A DNA stretch of 64,000 bases from Fibrella aquatilis (lineage in GTDB: Bacteria; Bacteroidota; Bacteroidia; Cytophagales; Spirosomataceae), in the NCBI RefSeq assembly GCF_017353255.1, contig NZ_JAFMYU010000002.1, positions 1 to 64,000 of the forward strand, in the 5' to 3' direction. The notes under the pieces were generated by a model. That model searched no databases, was not told the origin of the DNA, and saw nothing but the letters and a program-made list of their open reading frames with translations. How positions within the stretch are numbered: the first letter of the stretch is position 1; every line of letters starts with the position of its first letter. The translations under genes were made by a program, and so were the position numbers. Positions 17,002 to 25,475 of the stretch are shown here, one piece after another.

Positions 17002-18387
17002 CTAGCGGAAAATGGTGTATGTTTTCTGGTAGTCGTCGATCGGAATGGTTACGTCGACGCGCTTGAGCACCACGGTGTTATTTTCCACGTCGAAAGAAGG
17101 AATGCCGTAGCTCGTTTTGGCGAAATTATCCCTCACTTTGGCGGCATCACGGGGGGGCACTTTAATGCGGTAGCGGTCGCCAAACATTCTCGATTGCAAC
17201 AGGTATGTCTCGCTGTCGGCATCGTAGGGGCCAACCACAAAAGCCTGCCAGTCTACAGTGTTGCCAAATTTATTGATGATTTTATCGCGGCATTCGCGGG
17301 TTAGCTGGTCGGCCTGTTTTTCTTTTTTGTCCATTCGCCGCTGGAAATCGTCGGTTTTCTCAAACTCACCGCGCACGCTCCACTGCTGCATACCCGTGGT
17401 CATGCAGGCTGCCACGCGGTCGTCGGTGGTAGGCATACGCCAGAGCTTCAGTGTTCCGTCGCGACTGACGCTGGCCAGGGATTTGCCGTCGGGCTGAAAC
17501 ATGACGCTTTCCACCTCAGCGCTGTGCAACGTGCCCGATACGTCGGTAATGAGCAGGCCCGTGGCCATGTCCCAAAGCTTTACCTTATGGTCGCCGCCAC
17601 CCGTGGCAATCAACTGACCATCAGGGCTGAAAGCCACCGTCCAGGTGTCTGACACGTGGGCCGGAAAGGTGTAGATCATTTGCTTCGTTTCGGTATCCCA
17701 GACGCGGGCGGTGTTGTCCCAGGCACCGCCCACCACATAGCGGCCATTGGGGCTGTAGCGGGCATCCCATACTTCGTCGGTATGGCCCAGCAGGACGTAC
17801 TTCTGCTGCCATGTTTTGGTGTCCCACGCCCGGATGCTGCGGTCACCACTGGCGGTGAGTAGTTCAGTGCCTTTGGGGTTAAACGCTACCGAGGTTACGT
17901 TGTCGTGGTGAGCATCGATGGTGGCTACCTTGATGCCGCTGAATGTTTCCCAGACAATAGAGCGACCATCCCAACTGGCCGAGGCAATCAGTTTGGAGTC
18001 GGGGCTGAAGGCCACGTCGCGCACGTAATCGGTGTGGTCGGTCAGTTTGCGGAGAATATCGCCGGTGATAGCATCCCAGAGAATGAGCGTGTTATCAACG
18101 CCGCCGGAAGCAATATAACGCCCATTGGGGCTGTAGCGAACGGTCACGACGTCGTCGGTATGGCCTTTCAATACCAGCATCTGTTCGCCACTGACGGCAT
18201 CCCAGATGGTGATATTGCGCGACTGTCCGCCCGTGACAATGCGTTTTCCGTCGGGGCTGTAATCGAGCGAAAGAACGGGTGCGCCCGTGTTCACTTCGAG
18301 CGTCATTTTAGTGGCCTGTGCTGTTGCAGCAGAGGGCAACAGCAGGGAGGTGCTCAGCAGAGCAGTGAGAAGGTAAATCTTAATCAT
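17002..18387 (-). CDS. Exported WD40 repeat protein with C-terminal extension (461 aa)
   Basis: A 461-residue protein. The ATG at 18387 begins a good signal peptide (MIKIYLLTALLSTSLLLPSAATAQA); an ATG at 18435 in frame would overlap the upstream gene and is not preferred. Residues 25-320 hold seven well-conserved WD40 blades (VRYSPNGRYIASGGVDNTLILWDA, VAFSPDSKLIASASWDGRSIVWE, VAFSPDGQLIATGGGDHKVKLWD, MFQPDGKSLASVSRDGTLKLW). The remaining ~140 residues form a charged helical segment (FQRRMDKKEKQADQLTRECRD) and a mixed domain. It lies 31 bp from the peroxidase gene upstream and 4 bp from the second WD40 gene downstream. A scaffold function in the periplasm is inferred. Confidence 0.88.
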   Translation of the reverse strand: MIKIYLLTALLSTSLLLPSAATAQATKMTLEVNTGAPVLSLDYSPDGKRIVTGGQSRNITIWDAVSGEQMLVLKGHTDDVVTVRYSPNGRYIASGGVDNTLILWDAITGDILRKLTDHTDYVRDVAFSPDSKLIASASWDGRSIVWETFSGIKVATIDAHHDNVTSVAFNPKGTELLTASGDRSIRAWDTKTWQQKYVLLGHTDEVWDARYSPNGRYVVGGAWDNTARVWDTETKQMIYTFPAHVSDTWTVAFSPDGQLIATGGGDHKVKLWDMATGLLITDVSGTLHSAEVESVMFQPDGKSLASVSRDGTLKLWRMPTTDDRVAACMTTGMQQWSVRGEFEKTDDFQRRMDKKEKQADQLTRECRDKIINKFGNTVDWQAFVVGPYDADSETYLLQSRMFGDRYRIKVPPRDAAKVRDNFAKTSYGIPSFDVENNTVVLKRVDVTIPIDDYQKTYTIFR

Positions 18388-18418
18388 TTTTCTGTCATTA
18401 AATGGATTAATTAACTGG

Positions 18419-19318
18419 TTAATAACTCCCCCCAACGCGCCGCGTGGGTGCGCCGGGGATATCGGGTAACGCCGAAGGCATCGCGCTGGCCAGACCAGTC
18501 GTATCGGCGGGTAAGCTATTGAGAAACAGTACTAAACGCTTTTGGTTAGCTACGTTTACTAGCCGTTGTCGGGCATGAAACGGGCTGGTAAGCACGGCTT
18601 CCAGCGTGGGGGCGGTGCCATCGGCAAGGTAGGGCGGCGTGAGGGGCAAATAGCGCAGGCCAGGCGTACGTACCCAACGGCCGGGTGCTACTTCGTGCCG
18701 TTTTCCATCGCGGTAAGTGGGGGCGGGATGGCAGGTGCCGCAGCCTGCATCAGCAAAGAGCTGGGCAGCGGCGTTGGTGGCTACCGGTGGTGACTCCACT
18801 GCCCGATTACCCGAACTTGCCAGCTGGTTCAGGTAAGCAATCAAGGCCTTGTTGATAGTCTGTTCCGACGGTTTTTGGCTGTATACCTGCTCAAACCACG
18901 TTCGGTATGTACGGCTGCTGCTAAGCCGGGCCGTAAGCTGAGCATAGCTGCTGTTTAGCTCTGTCGGGTTGGTCAGCACCGACTGAATCACCAGGGCCAG
19001 GCTACCCGCTCTGCCGTCGTGGAAGAACGTTCTCTGGCGGGCAGCACCCAGCAGGGTAGGGGTATTTATAGCCAGATTTTGGGCGAATGCGTAGGCACGC
19101 GCTGTAACCCGCTGGTCAGTGAAGGCCTTTTGCGGGCGGTGGCATGAGGCGCAGCTTCGCTTATAATTTCCTGACAGAACAGGGTCGAAAAATAACATAC
19201 GGCCCAGCTCAACTGCATCTATTTTAGAAGCAGGCTGCGCGGTCAATAGCACCGGAGCAAGGCAAAAGGCCAGCAGCAGTACGTAATGAATGCAGGTATT
19301 GACCAGCAAAGTGAACAC
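18419..19318 (-). CDS. Dihaem cytochrome c peroxidase-family protein
   Basis: A 299-residue periplasmic haem protein of the bacterial cytochrome c peroxidase/MauG family. An N-terminal hydrophobic export segment is followed by two CxxCH haem sites: Cys56-Ala-Ser-Cys-His60 in the typical RSCASCHRPQKAFTD, and Cys193-Gly-Thr-Cys-His197 in AGCGTCHPAPTYRDG. The family reduces H2O2 or oxidises partner proteins. The start is a GTG, since an in-frame TAG stands three codons upstream and there is no nearby ATG. At 299 residues it is a little shorter than usual. It is first in a unit with two WD40 proteins, an unusual arrangement suggesting the propellers scaffold or accept electrons from it (inference). 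Confidence 0.88.
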   Translation of the reverse strand: MFTLLVNTCIHYVLLLAFCLAPVLLTAQPASKIDAVELGRMLFFDPVLSGNYKRSCASCHRPQKAFTDQRVTARAYAFAQNLAINTPTLLGAARQRTFFHDGRAGSLALVIQSVLTNPTELNSSYAQLTARLSSSRTYRTWFEQVYSQKPSEQTINKALIAYLNQLASSGNRAVESPPVATNAAAQLFADAGCGTCHPAPTYRDGKRHEVAPGRWVRTPGLRYLPLTPPYLADGTAPTLEAVLTSPFHARQRLVNVANQKRLVLFLNSLPADTTGLASAMPSALPDIPGAPTRRVGGSY

Positions 19319-19373
19319 GCGTAACTAATTAAGTGGTAGTGTAGGTGAATAGTGGCGATTATTAGTTGGACAT

Positions 19374-19381
19374 CAAAAGTA
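19374..19381 (-). promoter_or_regulatory. Candidate -7 box for the peroxidase/WD40 operon
   Basis: TACTTTTG on the minus strand matches TAnnTTTG, about 56 nt upstream of the GTG start at 19318. No ideal -33 TTG is seen. Confidence 0.4.
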
Positions 19382-19456
19382 AGCTAGGGTCAATCATTTT
19401 TGTAATCGAATACCTGCCGAATAAATAATTTATAAGTCTTTCTGCATCAATAGGCT

Positions 19457-19924
19457 ATGAACCATTCCCGATTTGTCCGGTTCCACAATCAGCTCAACGC
19501 GCTCGACGACCTGTTGGCTGGCCTGTCCGTGCAGCAACTACAACAACAGGGTCAGCCTGGTAAGTGGTCAATTTTTGAGCAGATAGCACACCTGGCCCGG
19601 TATCAGGTTGTGTTTCAGCAGCGTATCGACCTCATCTGTCAAACCGACCAACCCCATTTCGACCGGTATATAGCCGATGATGACCCCAATTTTGCCCCCT
19701 GGCTGGTTCTTACTACTACTGAGCTACTAGCGCAACTGAAACAGGATAGGGCCGCACTTAACCACACGCTGGCTACCCTTACTGATATACAACTGCGCCG
19801 GACCGGTACTCACCCTACATTTGGCGCAATGGACCTTGAAGGCTGGACTGAGTTCTTCCTGCTTCACGAAGCGCATCATTTTCTGAGTATTATGCGGTTG
19901 GCAGCTTCAGCGAAGAATGGGTAA
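19457..19924 (+). CDS. DinB-family (DinB_2) protein
   Basis: A 155-residue four-helix-bundle protein of the DinB/YfiT superfamily, often metal-binding thiol-transferase-like proteins. The putative metal-ligand histidines are in their usual places: His45 in SIFEQIAHLARYQ, and His137 and His141 in FLLHEAHHFLSIMRL. Family members with this triad bind Ni or Zn and have diverse, mostly unknown roles. The gene starts 9 bp upstream of the methionine-synthase-like gene in the same direction, so the two are co-transcribed. This raises the possibility of a role in thiol or methyl transfer (inference). Confidence 0.87.
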   Translation: MNHSRFVRFHNQLNALDDLLAGLSVQQLQQQGQPGKWSIFEQIAHLARYQVVFQQRIDLICQTDQPHFDRYIADDDPNFAPWLVLTTTELLAQLKQDRAALNHTLATLTDIQLRRTGTHPTFGAMDLEGWTEFFLLHEAHHFLSIMRLAASAKNG

Positions 19925-19932
19925 ATTCAGTT

Positions 19933-21021
19933 ATGACATCGTTTATTACACAAACGAAGCTCAGAAGTCAAACCCTATTCGCTGTGCAGCCTGTACCCGT
20001 TAAAACTACCGTTGTTGGCTCAATGCCTTTCCCCGGTTGGCTCGAACATGCCACCCAACACCTCGATCAGTTTGGCCCCGCCGACATCAACGAGATGATC
20101 GAAGATGCCGTTATCACCGCCATCCACGACCAAACTACGGCTGGTCTCGACGTGATCACTGACGGCGAACAAACCCGGTTCGATTTTAACCTGTCGTTCT
20201 ACGGCTACATCAAGGGCATCCAAAACAACGATACCGAACTGCGCAAGTTTGGTCCGCCCGCCCACGATCAGCGCGGCAAGCACACCATCACGCAGCCCCT
20301 CACGGCCCCGCGTGGCCTGGGTGTGGTGGAGGAATACCAGCGCCTGAAGCGGCTGGCCCCCGCTGGTCAGCACCTGAAGATGTCGATCCCCGGTCCTTAT
20401 ACGCTCAGTGGACGACTACTTCCGGGCGAATTCTACAAAGATCGTTGGGAGGTGACTGAAGCCCTTTTGCCTATGGTGCGCAAAGAAATAGAAGACCTGG
20501 TGGCGCTAGGCGTGGAAGAAATCTGCGTCGATGAGCCGTCGATGAGTTGCTACGCCTACCGCGAAGACACGAAACGGTTTGTCGATATTTTCAACCGCAC
20601 GGTGGCCCCCGGCGTGAGTAAAACGCGGCTATCGATGCACCTCTGTTTTGGTAATTACAAAGGCCGGTCGGTAGGCAAAAAAAGCATCGCGCCCATGCTA
20701 CCCAATTTTCTGGATATGACCGTCGATGAACTGCATTCGGAGATGACGATTCTTAATTTCTCGGAAGTGCATTTACTGGAGCGTTTCGCCGAAAAATTCG
20801 ACGTGGCGGTGGGCGTTATTGATGTGAAAAGTTACTACATCGAAACGCCCGACGATGTGGCCGAACGAATTCGTAAATGCCTGCCCTACGTGCCTGCCAA
20901 TAAACTGGCCGTGGCCCCCGACTGTGGCATGAGTCAAACAGCACGCTGGGCTACCAAACAAAAGCTAACAAATATGGTGGCGGGCGCAAAAATCATCCGG
21001 CAGGAGTTGGGGTTGGTGTGA
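19933..21021 (+). CDS. Cobalamin-independent methionine synthase-like protein (MetE C-terminal type)
   Basis: A 362-residue TIM-barrel protein related to the catalytic half of MetE, which transfers a methyl group to homocysteine. The N-terminal half of full-length MetE (750 residues) is lacking, as in the short archaeal-type enzymes. Zinc ligands are visible: His236 and Cys238 in SMHLCFGNYKG and Cys331 in VAPDCGMSQTARW. VVGSMPFPGW at the start, ICVDEPSMSCY and the GVIDVKSYYIETPDDVAERI strand are all typical. It may use a methyl donor other than folate, since short forms often do. It follows the DinB gene after 9 bp. A very large hairpin lies 70 bp downstream of its stop. Confidence 0.88.
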   Translation: MTSFITQTKLRSQTLFAVQPVPVKTTVVGSMPFPGWLEHATQHLDQFGPADINEMIEDAVITAIHDQTTAGLDVITDGEQTRFDFNLSFYGYIKGIQNNDTELRKFGPPAHDQRGKHTITQPLTAPRGLGVVEEYQRLKRLAPAGQHLKMSIPGPYTLSGRLLPGEFYKDRWEVTEALLPMVRKEIEDLVALGVEEICVDEPSMSCYAYREDTKRFVDIFNRTVAPGVSKTRLSMHLCFGNYKGRSVGKKSIAPMLPNFLDMTVDELHSEMTILNFSEVHLLERFAEKFDVAVGVIDVKSYYIETPDDVAERIRKCLPYVPANKLAVAPDCGMSQTARWATKQKLTNMVAGAKIIRQELGLV

Positions 21022-21094
21022 GAGCAACAAGTTGAAGCCCTCACAAACTCCGATAGGGGTCGTTAACAGAAGAAAGGTTGTCGATTCGCCCTAT

Positions 21095-21270
21095 CGTCCC
21101 GTCAGGGACGTAATAGCGTAGCGTCGGTAGGGAAGGGGTGCCCCGCAAGCCGTTAAGTCCCGTCAGGGACGAAATAATTTGTAGCTGCTGTTGCGTCCCT
21201 GACGGGACTTAACGGCTTGCGGGGCACCCCTTCCCTACCGACGCTACGCTATTACGTCCCTGATGGGACG
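21095..21270. repeat. Very long inverted repeat with 77-bp arms
   Basis: Arms 21095-21171 and 21194-21270 pair over 77 bp with a single mismatch around a 22-nt loop. Each arm contains two copies of a small dyad, GTCCCGTCAGGGAC, giving four copies in all, one of them changed by a single base. Between them is a GC-rich unique section (AGCGTAGCGTCGGTAGGG...). It lies between the MetE-like and parvulin genes. No ORF or transposase is associated, so it looks like a REP/MITE-type element. Confidence 0.93.
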
Positions 21271-21373
21271 AGGGATGGATCAGGATTGAGCGAATTGACA
21301 AAATGGTAAAATTGAAGCCCTTCTTTCAACGGTTACGCCAATGTTCGGGTCATCTGGAAAATCAGTTTATGCT

Positions 21374-21871
21374 ATGAAAAATGCCCTACTCTGCACGCTG
21401 TTATCCTTTCTGGTACTTCACAAGACGAATTCGTTTGGGCAGCAAGGCACACAAGTAGATTCGCTATTTTGGGCATCACAAATGCAATTCAATAAACAAA
21501 TTCAGGCTGTTGATGGCAAAACAGTAATCGTTCCCATGTATAGTTGGGAGACGAACAACAATAAACGATATACGGATTCGACGGCTAACATAGAAATTCA
21601 ATCACTGTATAAAATGCTTCAGAATGGGTATAACTTTCATGACCTTGCTGTCGATTATTCGCAGGATCCGGGGTCGTATAGAAATGGGGGTGAGTTAATT
21701 CCGAGAAATGCAGATCAATACGTAGATGATTATCGGGATGCCATTTCAAAACTATCAATTGGTGAACTGTCACCGCCATTTAAAACAGAATACGGTTATC
21801 ATATTGCTCAATTAATTTCGGTCAAGGGCGATGTCTATAAAACCCGTCATATTTTATTACGGGTAGAATAG
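21374..21871 (+). CDS. Exported parvulin-type peptidyl-prolyl isomerase
   Basis: A 165-residue exported protein. The ATG at 21374 opens a signal peptide (MKNALLCTLLSFLVLHKTNSFGQ); an earlier ATG at 21341 is in frame but poorer. The C-terminal half is a parvulin rotamase domain: LYKMLQNGYNFHDLAVDYSQDPGSYRNGGEL, the GELSPPFKTEYGYHIAQLISV strand-helix core and a terminal RHILL motif. Compared with PrsA/SurA parvulins it is minimal, lacking a large chaperone domain. The RHILL strand stands at the C-terminus instead of the start of the domain, suggesting truncation before a second domain or circular ordering. The gene is AT-rich. It should act in the periplasm. Confidence 0.75.
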   Translation: MKNALLCTLLSFLVLHKTNSFGQQGTQVDSLFWASQMQFNKQIQAVDGKTVIVPMYSWETNNNKRYTDSTANIEIQSLYKMLQNGYNFHDLAVDYSQDPGSYRNGGELIPRNADQYVDDYRDAISKLSIGELSPPFKTEYGYHIAQLISVKGDVYKTRHILLRVE

Positions 21872-21895
21872 GGGCTTTCGCTGGTATACTGCCTT

Positions 21896-21947
21896 GCCAT
21901 TTTGGCTTAAATATGCCCCCTAATCATATAAAAACTGCCATTTTGGC
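21896..21947 (+). promoter_or_regulatory. Two GCCATTTTGGC dyads upstream of clpB
   Basis: The 11-bp palindromic sequence GCCATTTTGGC occurs at 21896-21906 and again at 21937-21947, 41 bp apart (about four helical turns). The second copy lies 73 bp before the clpB ATG. A repeated perfect dyad in a chaperone promoter region looks like a heat-shock operator. The binding protein is unknown. Confidence 0.5.
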
Positions 21948-22019
21948 CTGAAAACAGCTACGGATCGAGATTTGTTTAGATAGGGTTGTGCACCGAACAC
22001 CGGACACACAACCTGAACC

Positions 22020-24650
22020 ATGAATCTCAACCAATATACCGTTAAGGCGCAGGAGGTGGTACAGTATGCCGCCCAACTGGCGCAGGGCAATAGCCAACAA
22101 ACCGTTGAAACCGGACATGTGCTAAAGGCCATTCTGGAGGAAGATCCCAACGCTACGGGCTTTCTGGCCAAAGCCGTGGGGACCGATGTGAGCCGCCTTA
22201 ACCTGGCGCTCGACGCCATCGTGAAGGGCTATCCCAAAGTAGTTATCAGCGGCACAGACCAACAGGGCATCTACCTCAGCAACGACCTTAACGCGGCCAT
22301 GCAGCGGGCTACCAGCTCGCTCAAAGACTTCGGCGACGAATACGTGAGCGTGGAGTTGCTGCTGCTGGGTTTGCTGGGTGGAAAAGATGCCGTAGCCACG
22401 CTGTTGAAAGACGTGGGCTTTACCGAAAAGAACCTTAAAGAAGCCATAAAGACCCTTCGGGGCAAAAACAACGCCGTGAAAAACCCAAATGCCGAAGCGA
22501 CCTATCAGTCGCTGGAACGCTACTCTGTTAACCTGAACGAACGCGCCCGCACCGGCAAAATTGACCCGGTCATTGGTCGCGACGAAGAAATACGGCGTGT
22601 GCTGCAGATCCTGAGCCGCCGCACCAAAAATAACCCCATTTTGCTCGGCGAACCGGGCGTGGGTAAGACCGCCATTGTAGAAGGCCTGGCCCAACGCATC
22701 GTGTCGGGCGACGTGCCGGAGAACCTGAAATCGAAGACCATCGTGTCGCTCGATATGGGCTTGCTCATTGCCGGGGCCAAATACAAAGGGGAGTTCGAAG
22801 AGCGCCTCAAAGCGGTCATCAAAGAAGTGACCGACTCAGAAGGCGAGATCGTGCTGTTCATCGACGAGATCCACACGCTGATTGGCGCGGGGGGCAGCGG
22901 CGAAGGCGCGATGGATGCCGCCAACCTCCTCAAACCGGCCCTGTCGCGTGGGGAGCTGCATACAATTGGGGCAACCACGTTGAAGGAGTACCAGAAGTAC
23001 ATCGAGAAAGACAAAGCGCTGGAACGTCGTTTCCAGGCCGTGATGGTCGATGAACCCAACGTGCCCGACGCCATTTCGATCCTGCGGGGTATCAAGGAAA
23101 AATACGAACTCCACCACGGTGTGCGCATCAAAGACGATGCCGTCATTGCCGCCGTGGAACTCTCGAACCGCTACATTTCCGACCGTTTTTTGCCCGACAA
23201 AGCTATCGACCTAATGGACGAAGCTGCTGCCAAACTGCGCCTGGAAATGGACTCGGTGCCTGAAGAACTGGACGAACTGAACCGGCGCATTATGCAGTTG
23301 GAAATCGAGCGTGAGGCTATTCGTAGGGAGAATGACAAAGAGAAAGAATCGTCGCTGAACCGGCTTATTGCTGATCTCAGCGAAGAGCGTAACGATTTGA
23401 AAGCCAAGTGGGAAACCGAAAAAGCGTCGGTCAACGAGGGCCGCACGCTGAAGGAGCAGCTCGATCAGCTGCGGTTTGAAGCCGAGCAGGCCGAACGCGC
23501 TGGTGACTATGGCAAAGTGGCCGAAATCCGCTACGGGCGCATTCCCGAACTGGAAGGAAAACTCAACAACCTAGGCACTGCCGAAACTGCCCCCACTACC
23601 GACCGGATGTTGCAGGAAGAAGTGACTGCCGAAGACATTGCCGAGGTAGTGGCCAAGTGGACAGGTATTCCGGTGCAGAAGATGCTGCAAAGCGACCGCG
23701 ACAAACTCCTGAACCTGGAGAAAGAACTGGGCAAGCGGGTGGCCGGTCAGGCTGAAGCCATTGAAGTGGTGGCCGACGCCGTGCGCCGCAGCCGCGCCGG
23801 TATGCAGGACCCCAAGCGGCCCATTGGTTCGTTTATCTTCCTGGGAACCACCGGCGTGGGTAAGACCGAAGTGGCCCGCACCCTGGCCGAATACCTCTTC
23901 AACGACGAGACCGCGATGGTGCGGATCGATATGAGCGAGTACCAGGAACGCCACGCCGTGAGCCGGTTGATTGGTGCGCCTCCGGGCTACGTAGGCTACG
24001 ACGAAGGTGGCCAACTGACGGAAGCCGTGCGTCGCAAGCCCTACAGCGTAATCTTGCTCGACGAGATCGAAAAAGCCCACCCCGACGTCTGGAACATTCT
24101 GTTGCAGGTGCTGGACGAAGGTCGGCTGACGGATAACAAAGGCCGCGTGGCGAACTTCAAGAACACCATCATCATCATGACCTCCAACCTGGGCAGCCAC
24201 ATCATTCAGGCCAAGTTTGCTGAAGATGAAGGCTGGAACCATACGCTGGTGGTAGAGGAGGCCAAGAATGAGGTGATGGACCTGCTGAAGCAAACCATCC
24301 GCCCCGAATTCCTGAACCGGATTGACGAGATCGTGCTGTTCGAGCCGCTGACAAAAGCCAACATCCGGCAGATCGTGAGCATCCAGTTCAAACAAATTCA
24401 GCAACGCCTGGCCGAGAGCGGCATTCAACTCGACGCTACCGACGACGCCCTAAATAAGCTGGGCGAAGAAGGGTTTGACCCCACGTTTGGTGCCCGTCCG
24501 CTAAAGCGAGTCTTGCAACGCCGTGTGCTCAACGCCCTCTCGAAAGAGATCCTGGCGGGCCACGTCAAGAAAGATAGCATTGTGCTGATGGACGTAGACA
24601 CCGACGGTGAGGTGACGTTTGAAAACGTGGGTGGCGAGATCGAGATCTAA
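22020..24650 (+). CDS. clpB: ATP-dependent disaggregase ClpB
   Basis: An 876-residue Hsp100 chaperone that, with DnaK, threads and rescues aggregated proteins in the cytosol. It has an N-terminal Clp double repeat (1-150), a first AAA+ domain with Walker A GEPGVGKT (210-217) and Walker [11 protein letters not shown], and the long ClpB middle coiled coil (about 400-530, [22 protein letters not shown]). The second AAA+ domain has Walker A GTTGVGKT (609-616), the pore loop GYVGYDEGG, Walker [14 protein letters not shown] and a C-terminal small domain ([17 protein letters not shown]). The intact middle domain separates it from ClpA/ClpC. Full length, monocistronic, with a strong terminator at 24672-24706. 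The two dyads upstream suggest stress control. Confidence 0.98.
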   Translation: MNLNQYTVKAQEVVQYAAQLAQGNSQQTVETGHVLKAILEEDPNATGFLAKAVGTDVSRLNLALDAIVKGYPKVVISGTDQQGIYLSNDLNAAMQRATSSLKDFGDEYVSVELLLLGLLGGKDAVATLLKDVGFTEKNLKEAIKTLRGKNNAVKNPNAEATYQSLERYSVNLNERARTGKIDPVIGRDEEIRRVLQILSRRTKNNPILLGEPGVGKTAIVEGLAQRIVSGDVPENLKSKTIVSLDMGLLIAGAKYKGEFEERLKAVIKEVTDSEGEIVLFIDEIHTLIGAGGSGEGAMDAANLLKPALSRGELHTIGATTLKEYQKYIEKDKALERRFQAVMVDEPNVPDAISILRGIKEKYELHHGVRIKDDAVIAAVELSNRYISDRFLPDKAIDLMDEAAAKLRLEMDSVPEELDELNRRIMQLEIEREAIRRENDKEKESSLNRLIADLSEERNDLKAKWETEKASVNEGRTLKEQLDQLRFEAEQAERAGDYGKVAEIRYGRIPELEGKLNNLGTAETAPTTDRMLQEEVTAEDIAEVVAKWTGIPVQKMLQSDRDKLLNLEKELGKRVAGQAEAIEVVADAVRRSRAGMQDPKRPIGSFIFLGTTGVGKTEVARTLAEYLFNDETAMVRIDMSEYQERHAVSRLIGAPPGYVGYDEGGQLTEAVRRKPYSVILLDEIEKAHPDVWNILLQVLDEGRLTDNKGRVANFKNTIIIMTSNLGSHIIQAKFAEDEGWNHTLVVEEAKNEVMDLLKQTIRPEFLNRIDEIVLFEPLTKANIRQIVSIQFKQIQQRLAESGIQLDATDDALNKLGEEGFDPTFGARPLKRVLQRRVLNALSKEILAGHVKKDSIVLMDVDTDGEVTFENVGGEIEI

Positions 24651-24671
24651 TCCGCATTAACTGCCTTGACC

Positions 24672-24706
24672 AAGCCCCGGCTGCGTTTAAAGCGGTCGGG
24701 GCTTTT
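24672..24706 (+). terminator. Rho-independent terminator of clpB
   Basis: AAGCCCCG...CGGGGCTTTT forms a GC-rich stem followed by a T-run, 21 nt after the clpB stop. A nearly identical sequence, lacking 3 nt in the loop, ends the following PIN cassette at 25433-25465. Confidence 0.85.
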
Positions 24707-24716
24707 GCTATCTTTG
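24687..24716 (+). promoter_or_regulatory. Possible promoter of the PIN toxin-antitoxin pair
   Basis: TATCTTTG at 24709-24716 matches the -7 consensus, with TTTA instead of TTTG 19 nt upstream. It overlaps the clpB terminator and lies 35 nt before the antitoxin ATG. Confidence 0.45.
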
Positions 24717-24751
24717 TTTACTACATTGGTTGCCACTAACAGTTTGACAAT

Positions 24752-24976
24752 ATGGTCGCTCCGACTAAACTAACCAACCTGCAACTGGAACTGCTACAGA
24801 CGTTTGCCTACTCACTGCCAGACGAACAATTGGTTGAGATTCGTATGCTGTTGGCGCAATATTTTCTGGATAAGACAGATGCCGAGATGGACCGTCTCGT
24901 CAACGAAAGCGGTTGGGATCAGTCTACATTCGATACATGGGCGAAAGGCCATGAACGCACAGCGTACCAACCATGA
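24752..24976 (+). CDS. Putative antitoxin of PIN toxin (74 aa)
   Basis: A 74-residue helical acidic protein (LTNLQLELLQTFAYSLPDEQLVEIRMLLAQYF...MDRLVNESGW). It has the form usual for partners of COG1569-type PIN toxins in Bacteroidota: an N-terminal helix pair and a C-terminal toxin-wrapping tail (WAKGHERTAYQP). Its TGA overlaps the toxin ATG by 4 bp (ATGA), giving translational coupling. It likely neutralises the PIN nuclease and may autoregulate. No classical DNA-binding fold is obvious. Confidence 0.75.
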   Translation: MVAPTKLTNLQLELLQTFAYSLPDEQLVEIRMLLAQYFLDKTDAEMDRLVNESGWDQSTFDTWAKGHERTAYQP

Positions 24977-25392
24977 CCATGCGGGTTTTGGTTGATACGA
25001 ATGTTTTATTGGCAGCCTTGCCAAAGCTATCACGCTACAGGCCAATTGTTAACGCTATAGCTACTGGCCACATCGAATTGGTGGTTAGTACGGCCATTTT
25101 GTTGGAATATCAGGAAATTCTAACCCAGAAAACCAATAGCACTGTCGCTACTAATTTCCTGGAATTTTTAACTAAGATGCCCCATGTAATTCGCGTAGGA
25201 ACGCCATTTACCTGGGGCCTTGTTACTGAAGATTTCGATGATAATAAATTTGTTGATGCAGGATTGATTGCTGGCGCAGACTATATTATTACATACGACA
25301 CAGACTTTAACGTAGTTAAAGAAAACGCCTTTCCCCGTATTGGCGTTGTCAACGCCGATGAATTTCTTGCCTTGCTGGAAGAAAATAGTTAG
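24973..25392 (+). CDS. PIN-domain toxin (COG1569-like ribonuclease)
   Basis: A 139-residue PIN nuclease. The acidic metal-binding residues are in place: Asp8 in RVLVDTNVLLAAL, a Glu in STAILLEYQEIL near 46, Asp residues in VTEDFDDNKFVDAGLIAGADYIITYDTDF. The LLEYQEIL and GADYIITYD motifs fit the 'putative toxin-antitoxin system toxin component, PIN family'. It would cleave RNA when released from the upstream antitoxin. AT-rich codon use differs from clpB, and the cassette is framed by duplicated terminator sequence, suggesting acquisition as a module. Confidence 0.85.
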   Translation: MTMRVLVDTNVLLAALPKLSRYRPIVNAIATGHIELVVSTAILLEYQEILTQKTNSTVATNFLEFLTKMPHVIRVGTPFTWGLVTEDFDDNKFVDAGLIAGADYIITYDTDFNVVKENAFPRIGVVNADEFLALLEENS

Positions 25393-25432
25393 CTCACCAG
25401 TTGACACTTGATTAGATTCGAATCTGTAAACC

Positions 25433-25465
25433 AAGCCCCGGCTGCGAAAGCGGTCGGGGCTTTTT
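25433..25465 (+). terminator. Rho-independent terminator after the PIN cassette
   Basis: AAGCCCCGGCTGCG-AAAGCGGTCGGGGCTTTTT, a stem-loop plus T-run. It is the same as the clpB terminator except for a 3-nt deletion and sits 41 nt after the toxin stop. The next gene converges on it, so it may also be read from the other side. Confidence 0.85.
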
Positions 25466-25475
25466 GTTGTTGTCC

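Noticed and set aside
23571-24428. A 285-codon minus-strand open frame inside clpB
   Set aside because: It is antisense to a fully recognised ClpB coding sequence, and its composition (His/Val/Gln-rich) is that of a GC-rich shadow frame. The same applies to long antisense frames inside the GH3, GAF, S53 and zinc-metallopeptidase genes.
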